Part shown: in pieces, positions 4,785-10,127 of the stretch
Position numbering within the stretch: position 1 is the first letter of the stretch
Layout: each line of letters starts with the position of its first letter
Made by a program: the position numbers and the translations under genes
NCBI GenBank assembly: GCA_002362735.1
Contig: DEUU01000269.1
Coordinates: forward strand, 932-11,058
DNA: 10,127 nucleotides
Source of the DNA: Dehalococcoidia bacterium UBA3254
Lineage (GTDB): Bacteria > Chloroflexota > Dehalococcoidia > Dehalococcoidales > UBA3254
Direction: 5' to 3'
The notes under the pieces: generated by a model
The model's input: the letters and a program-made list of their open reading frames with translations, nothing else
Told to the model about the DNA's origin: nothing
Databases searched by the model: none

Positions 4785-7700
4785 ATGGTATCTATGTGTG
4801 TTGGACCCGGAGCTTCTAATTCCCGTAAAACCTTTTCTCACCTGCCCCAGATCCTCGAGGTCCCTAACCTGATAGAAGTTCAGCTTAACTCTTTTCGCTG
4901 GTTTCAGGAAAAGGGGCTAAAGCAGCTTTTTGAAGAAATCTCACCTATTAAAGACTTTACCGGCAATCGGCTGGAACTCAGCTTCGTCGGCTATGAATTT
5001 CGCGAACCGCGCTACAATGAACAGGAATGCCGCCAGAAAGACCTGACCTATTCTGCTCCTTTATACGTCAGAACCCGCCTTTTGGTCAAAGAGACTGGAG
5101 AAATTAAGGAACAGGACCTCTTTTTTGGAGACATACCGCTGATGACCGCCAAAGGCACTTTTATTACCAGCGGTGCAGAACGCATCGTCGTCAGCCAATT
5201 GTTACGCTCACCCGGCGTCTATTTCACTGCTAAAGAAGATCCTACCAGCGGCAGAATTCTTTGTTCCGGTAAAGTGATCCCCACCAGGGGAGCTTGGCTG
5301 GAATTCGAAACCAGCAATCGGGATGTTATCGCCGGCAAGATCGACGGCAAGCGCAAAATCCCTATGAGCACCTTGCTGCGAGCCATCGGCTATGGCACCA
5401 ATGAGCAATTAATAAACTTGATCGCGGACGTAGACGTCAACCCGGACCATCAATATATGAAGTCAACTATCGACCGCGATCTGGGAGTCAAAGATGAGTC
5501 GGAAGCCCTGATTGATATCTACCGCAAGTTGCGACCCGGCGACCCACCCAACCTGGAGAATGCCCGGAAACTCATTAATAACCTGTTTTTCGACGAGAGC
5601 CGCTATGATCTGGGTAACGTCGGACGTTACAAGCTAAATAGCCGGTTGAATCTAAAAATCAGCGAAGAGATCCGCTCACTGACCCGCGAAGACATAGTGG
5701 CCATTATTCGCCACATCATTGATATAAATAATGGAAAAGACCATGACGATGATATCGATCATCTGGGCAATCGCCGAGTGCGTACCGTAGGCGAGTTGCT
5801 GCAAAACCAGTTCCGCATTGGACTTCTACGCCTGGAAAGAGTGGTTAAAGAGCGCATGAGCATCATTCCTACGGAAGCGGTGACTTCCAGTGCGCTGGTC
5901 AATATCCGGCCGGTGGTAGCGGCTGTCCGCGAGTTTTTCGGCGGCTCCCAGCTTTCACAGTTCATGGACCAGACCAATCCGCTGGCCGAGGTCACTCATA
6001 AGCGACGTCTATCCGCCATGGGCCCCGGAGGCCTGTCACGCGAGCGCGCCGGATTTGATGTACGTGATGTACACTATTCTCACTACGGCCGGATTTGCCC
6101 CATTGAGACTCCGGAAGGCCCTAACATCGGTCTTATTGGTTCTCTGGCAACCTACAGCAAAATCAATGAATATGGATTTATCGAAAGCCCCTACCGCACG
6201 GTGATCAAGGAGCTCGAAAATACGGATAAAACCCTCATCGACCGGACAGCCCGCGAAACGGTTAAAGATGAAGAAGGCAAGAACATCGTAAAGTCCGGGG
6301 CGGTGATCACAACCAGAATCTTCCCGAAAATTGCGAAACTATCCAGTAGAAAGATTCAAGTCGTTCCTTACGTTTCAGATGAAGTCAATTATCTTTCAGC
6401 TGATAAGGAAGATGTATTCACCGTGGCGCAAGCCAATGCCAAATTAGACGAACACTGCCAGTTTATGGGCGACACGGTAGAAGCCCGTCAATCAGATCAT
6501 TATTTATTCGTTAAGCCGGAAGAGATCGATCTAATGGATGTTTCCCCGAAACAGATTGTAAGCGTCGCTACAGCATTAATTCCCTTTCTGGAGCATGATG
6601 ATGCCAACCGGGCCCTGATGGGGGCTAACATGCAACGTCAGGCCGTTCCGCTGGTGAAAGCTGAAGCTCCTCTCGTTGCCACAGGTATGGAAGCTGAAGC
6701 CGCCAGACACAGCGGCCAGCTGCTCTTTGCTCTGAACTCCGGGACGGTTTCCTCGGTAACCAGTGCCCAAATTATCATTACCGGGGATGACGGGAAAGAA
6801 GATGTATATCCGCTAATGAAATTCGTGAGAACAAACCAGGGCACCTGTATTACCCAGAAGCCAATTGTCAACAAGGGCGACCGTATCGAAGCCGGTTGTA
6901 TTATTGCGGATAGCTCAGCAATCGAATTCGGCGAACTGGCTCTGGGGCATAATGTCATCTGTGCTTTTGCCAGCTGGGAAGGTTATAACTATGAGGATGC
7001 TATCGTTATTAGCAACCGGCTGGTTGAAAACGATAAATTTACCTCGATCCACATCGAGAAACATGAAGTTGAAGCCCGGGATACAAAGCTGGGGCCGGAA
7101 GAGATCACTCGCGATATTCCAAACGTAGGTGAGGAAAGTCTGAGAGAGCTGGATGAAAATGGTATTATCCGGATCGGCGCCGAGGTTAATCCCGGCGATA
7201 TCCTGGTGGGTAAAATCAGCCCCAAGGGTGAAACCGAGCTATCCGCTGAAGAGAAACTTCTGCGCGCCATCTTCGGTGAAAAAGCTCGTGAGGTCAAAGA
7301 TACCTCGTTGCGCGTTCCGCACGGAGAATGGGGCAAGGTCATTAACGTCAAGGTATTCTCTCGCGAGAACTCGGATGAAATACCCGCTGGCGTCAATCAG
7401 TGGGTGCAGGTCTGGGTAGCCCAGAAGAGAAAAGTTTCGGTAGGAGATAAGATCGCCGGACGCCATGGCAACAAGGGCGTAGTCGCATTGATTGCTCCTA
7501 AAGAAGATATGCCATTCCTGCCGGATGGAACCCCGGTTGACATCGTACTGAATCCCATCGGCGTTCCGTCACGTATGAATATCGGTCAGATTCTGGAAAC
7601 ACACCTCGGATGGGTCGCCCAGATGTTGGGGTTGAAACTATTAACGCCCGTTTTTGACGGAGCCACCGATAATGACATCGAAAGCGGATTGGCGACGGCC

Positions 7701-8474
7701 TGGTTAATCCAGAAAGCCCATGCCGTGGAACTGGACTCTCTGGATGATCATCCCATCCTGAACATGGAAAAAGCGAAAGCCTGGGTTACCGAACAGGGTT
7801 TTGATGCAGAAAAGGTCTTCGATAACAGCAAACCGGATGAAGCCAAGAAGACTTGCTTGAAACTCTGGCTGGACGAGGTTGGCATCTCCGTAGACGGAAT
7901 GGAAATGGCCGAAATGGAAAAATTAGCCAAGAAAGTCGGATCGGAAAAGAATCTGGCTTGTCCGATTACAGGTAAAGTGATTCTCCGTGATGGACGCACA
8001 GGCGAAGCTTTTGATCAGCCAGTCACCATCGGCAACATTTATATGATGAAGCTGATCCACCTGGTAGAAGATAAAGTCCACGCTCGGTCGACCGGTCCTT
8101 ACTCGTTGATTGCTCAGCAGCCTCTGGGCGGCAAAGCTCAGTTCGGCGGACAGCGTTTCGGTGAAATGGAAGTCTGGACGCTGGAAGCCTATGGAGCTGC
8201 TCATAACCTGCAAGAGGTCCTGACAATCAAATCCGATGATGTAACCGGCCGTGCCAAGACCTATGAAGCCATCGTGAAGAATGAAGATATCATTCAACCC
8301 GGTGTTCCTGAGTCTTTCAAAGTACTGGTAAAGGAACTCCAAAGCCTGGGGCTAGCCATTGAAGTTATCAATGAAGAGGAAGCAGGAGAACCACTCGAAT
8401 TGTCCGCTGAGCATGAGATTACTCCAGGAACTTCGGAAGTGCTGGAAGACGAGAAAGAAATCCCCAAATTATAA
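4785..8474 (+). CDS. rpoB: DNA-directed RNA polymerase subunit beta
   Basis: A complete 1229-residue beta subunit, forming half of the RNA polymerase active-site cleft with beta'. Landmarks in order: N-terminal LPNLIE-like block ([15 protein letters not shown]); fork loop and rifampicin pocket [15 protein letters not shown] to SAMGPGGL (386-415); [28 protein letters not shown]; the catalytic-site lysines K889 and K897 in [29 protein letters not shown]; and the C-terminal clamp block [10 protein letters not shown] to [18 protein letters not shown]. The length lies between B. subtilis (about 1193) and E. coli (1342). About 105 residues separate TPVFDGA (954-960) from DGRTGEAF (1069-1076), much longer than in B. 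subtilis. The tail after about 1200 is acidic and variable. rpoC follows after 79 bases. Two promoters and a structured leader precede it. The usual rplJ-rplL neighbours are absent directly upstream. Confidence 0.98.
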   Translation: MVSMCVGPGASNSRKTFSHLPQILEVPNLIEVQLNSFRWFQEKGLKQLFEEISPIKDFTGNRLELSFVGYEFREPRYNEQECRQKDLTYSAPLYVRTRLLVKETGEIKEQDLFFGDIPLMTAKGTFITSGAERIVVSQLLRSPGVYFTAKEDPTSGRILCSGKVIPTRGAWLEFETSNRDVIAGKIDGKRKIPMSTLLRAIGYGTNEQLINLIADVDVNPDHQYMKSTIDRDLGVKDESEALIDIYRKLRPGDPPNLENARKLINNLFFDESRYDLGNVGRYKLNSRLNLKISEEIRSLTREDIVAIIRHIIDINNGKDHDDDIDHLGNRRVRTVGELLQNQFRIGLLRLERVVKERMSIIPTEAVTSSALVNIRPVVAAVREFFGGSQLSQFMDQTNPLAEVTHKRRLSAMGPGGLSRERAGFDVRDVHYSHYGRICPIETPEGPNIGLIGSLATYSKINEYGFIESPYRTVIKELENTDKTLIDRTARETVKDEEGKNIVKSGAVITTRIFPKIAKLSSRKIQVVPYVSDEVNYLSADKEDVFTVAQANAKLDEHCQFMGDTVEARQSDHYLFVKPEEIDLMDVSPKQIVSVATALIPFLEHDDANRALMGANMQRQAVPLVKAEAPLVATGMEAEAARHSGQLLFALNSGTVSSVTSAQIIITGDDGKEDVYPLMKFVRTNQGTCITQKPIVNKGDRIEAGCIIADSSAIEFGELALGHNVICAFASWEGYNYEDAIVISNRLVENDKFTSIHIEKHEVEARDTKLGPEEITRDIPNVGEESLRELDENGIIRIGAEVNPGDILVGKISPKGETELSAEEKLLRAIFGEKAREVKDTSLRVPHGEWGKVINVKVFSRENSDEIPAGVNQWVQVWVAQKRKVSVGDKIAGRHGNKGVVALIAPKEDMPFLPDGTPVDIVLNPIGVPSRMNIGQILETHLGWVAQMLGLKLLTPVFDGATDNDIESGLATAWLIQKAHAVELDSLDDHPILNMEKAKAWVTEQGFDAEKVFDNSKPDEAKKTCLKLWLDEVGISVDGMEMAEMEKLAKKVGSEKNLACPITGKVILRDGRTGEAFDQPVTIGNIYMMKLIHLVEDKVHARSTGPYSLIAQQPLGGKAQFGGQRFGEMEVWTLEAYGAAHNLQEVLTIKSDDVTGRAKTYEAIVKNEDIIQPGVPESFKVLVKELQSLGLAIEVINEEEAGEPLELSAEHEITPGTSEVLEDEKEIPKL

Positions 8475-8540
8475 TACGTTAGAGGTCACGTCGACTTTCC
8501 TAAAAATGAAAAACGTATTATTTATAACCTTAAAATAATA
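8471..8540 (+). promoter_or_regulatory. Mutually exclusive inverted repeats between rpoB and rpoC
   Basis: ATAATACGTT (8471-8480, containing the rpoB TAA stop) and AACGTATTAT (8512-8521) form a perfect ten-base stem with a 31-base loop. TATTATTT (8516-8523) and AAATAATA (8533-8540) form a perfect eight-base stem with a nine-base loop, ending just before the rpoC SD. They share 8516-8521 and cannot form together. Both are AT-rich, so stability is uncertain. Confidence 0.45.

Positions 8541-10127
<1,587 letters not shown>

Noticed and set aside
6989..7396. Minus-strand 135-codon ORF inside rpoB
   Set aside because: Antisense shadow of conserved RpoB codons; serine-rich composition is typical of such frames.
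7923..8342. Minus-strand 139-codon ORF inside the rpoB C-terminal region
   Set aside because: Antisense to one of the most conserved parts of RpoB; no independent evidence.

Overview
The window holds housekeeping genes from what looks like a bacterial chromosome of moderate GC. The RpoB, RpoC and PurL sequences read like those of Chloroflexota, probably class Dehalococcoidia. That is a judgement by eye from recalled family sequences, not a search. No mobile element, CRISPR array, phage gene, tRNA or rRNA is visible, and I see no evidence of a new multigene system. The most unusual material is in the leaders and gaps between genes.

Left arm, minus strand (1-2724): a strong sigma70-type promoter (2696-2724) drives rpsU (ribosomal protein bS21, TTG start). 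It is followed by a hairpin, a stretch of degenerate AT-rich repeats, a YqeY-domain gene, a compact terminator and the first 570 codons of purL (purine biosynthesis). PurL carries two PurS-like domains fused at its N terminus, and its 3' end lies outside the window.

Middle, plus strand (2756-4429): a complete YtcJ-type amidohydrolase is transcribed divergently from rpsU. Just upstream is a short in-frame leader ORF whose end resembles the first codons of the gene.

Right arm, plus strand (4430-10127): a roughly 350-bp control region with two good promoters and several potential RNA hairpins leads into rpoB (complete) and rpoC (first 524 codons). These encode the beta and beta' subunits of RNA polymerase. 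The rpoC fragment ends at the catalytic [12 protein letters not shown] motif. The short rpoB-rpoC gap contains two mutually exclusive inverted repeats, one of which includes the rpoB stop codon.

The genes form three probable transcription units: rpsU-yqeY(-purL), the amidohydrolase alone, and rpoB-rpoC. They share no pathway beyond general growth functions (translation, transcription, purine supply).
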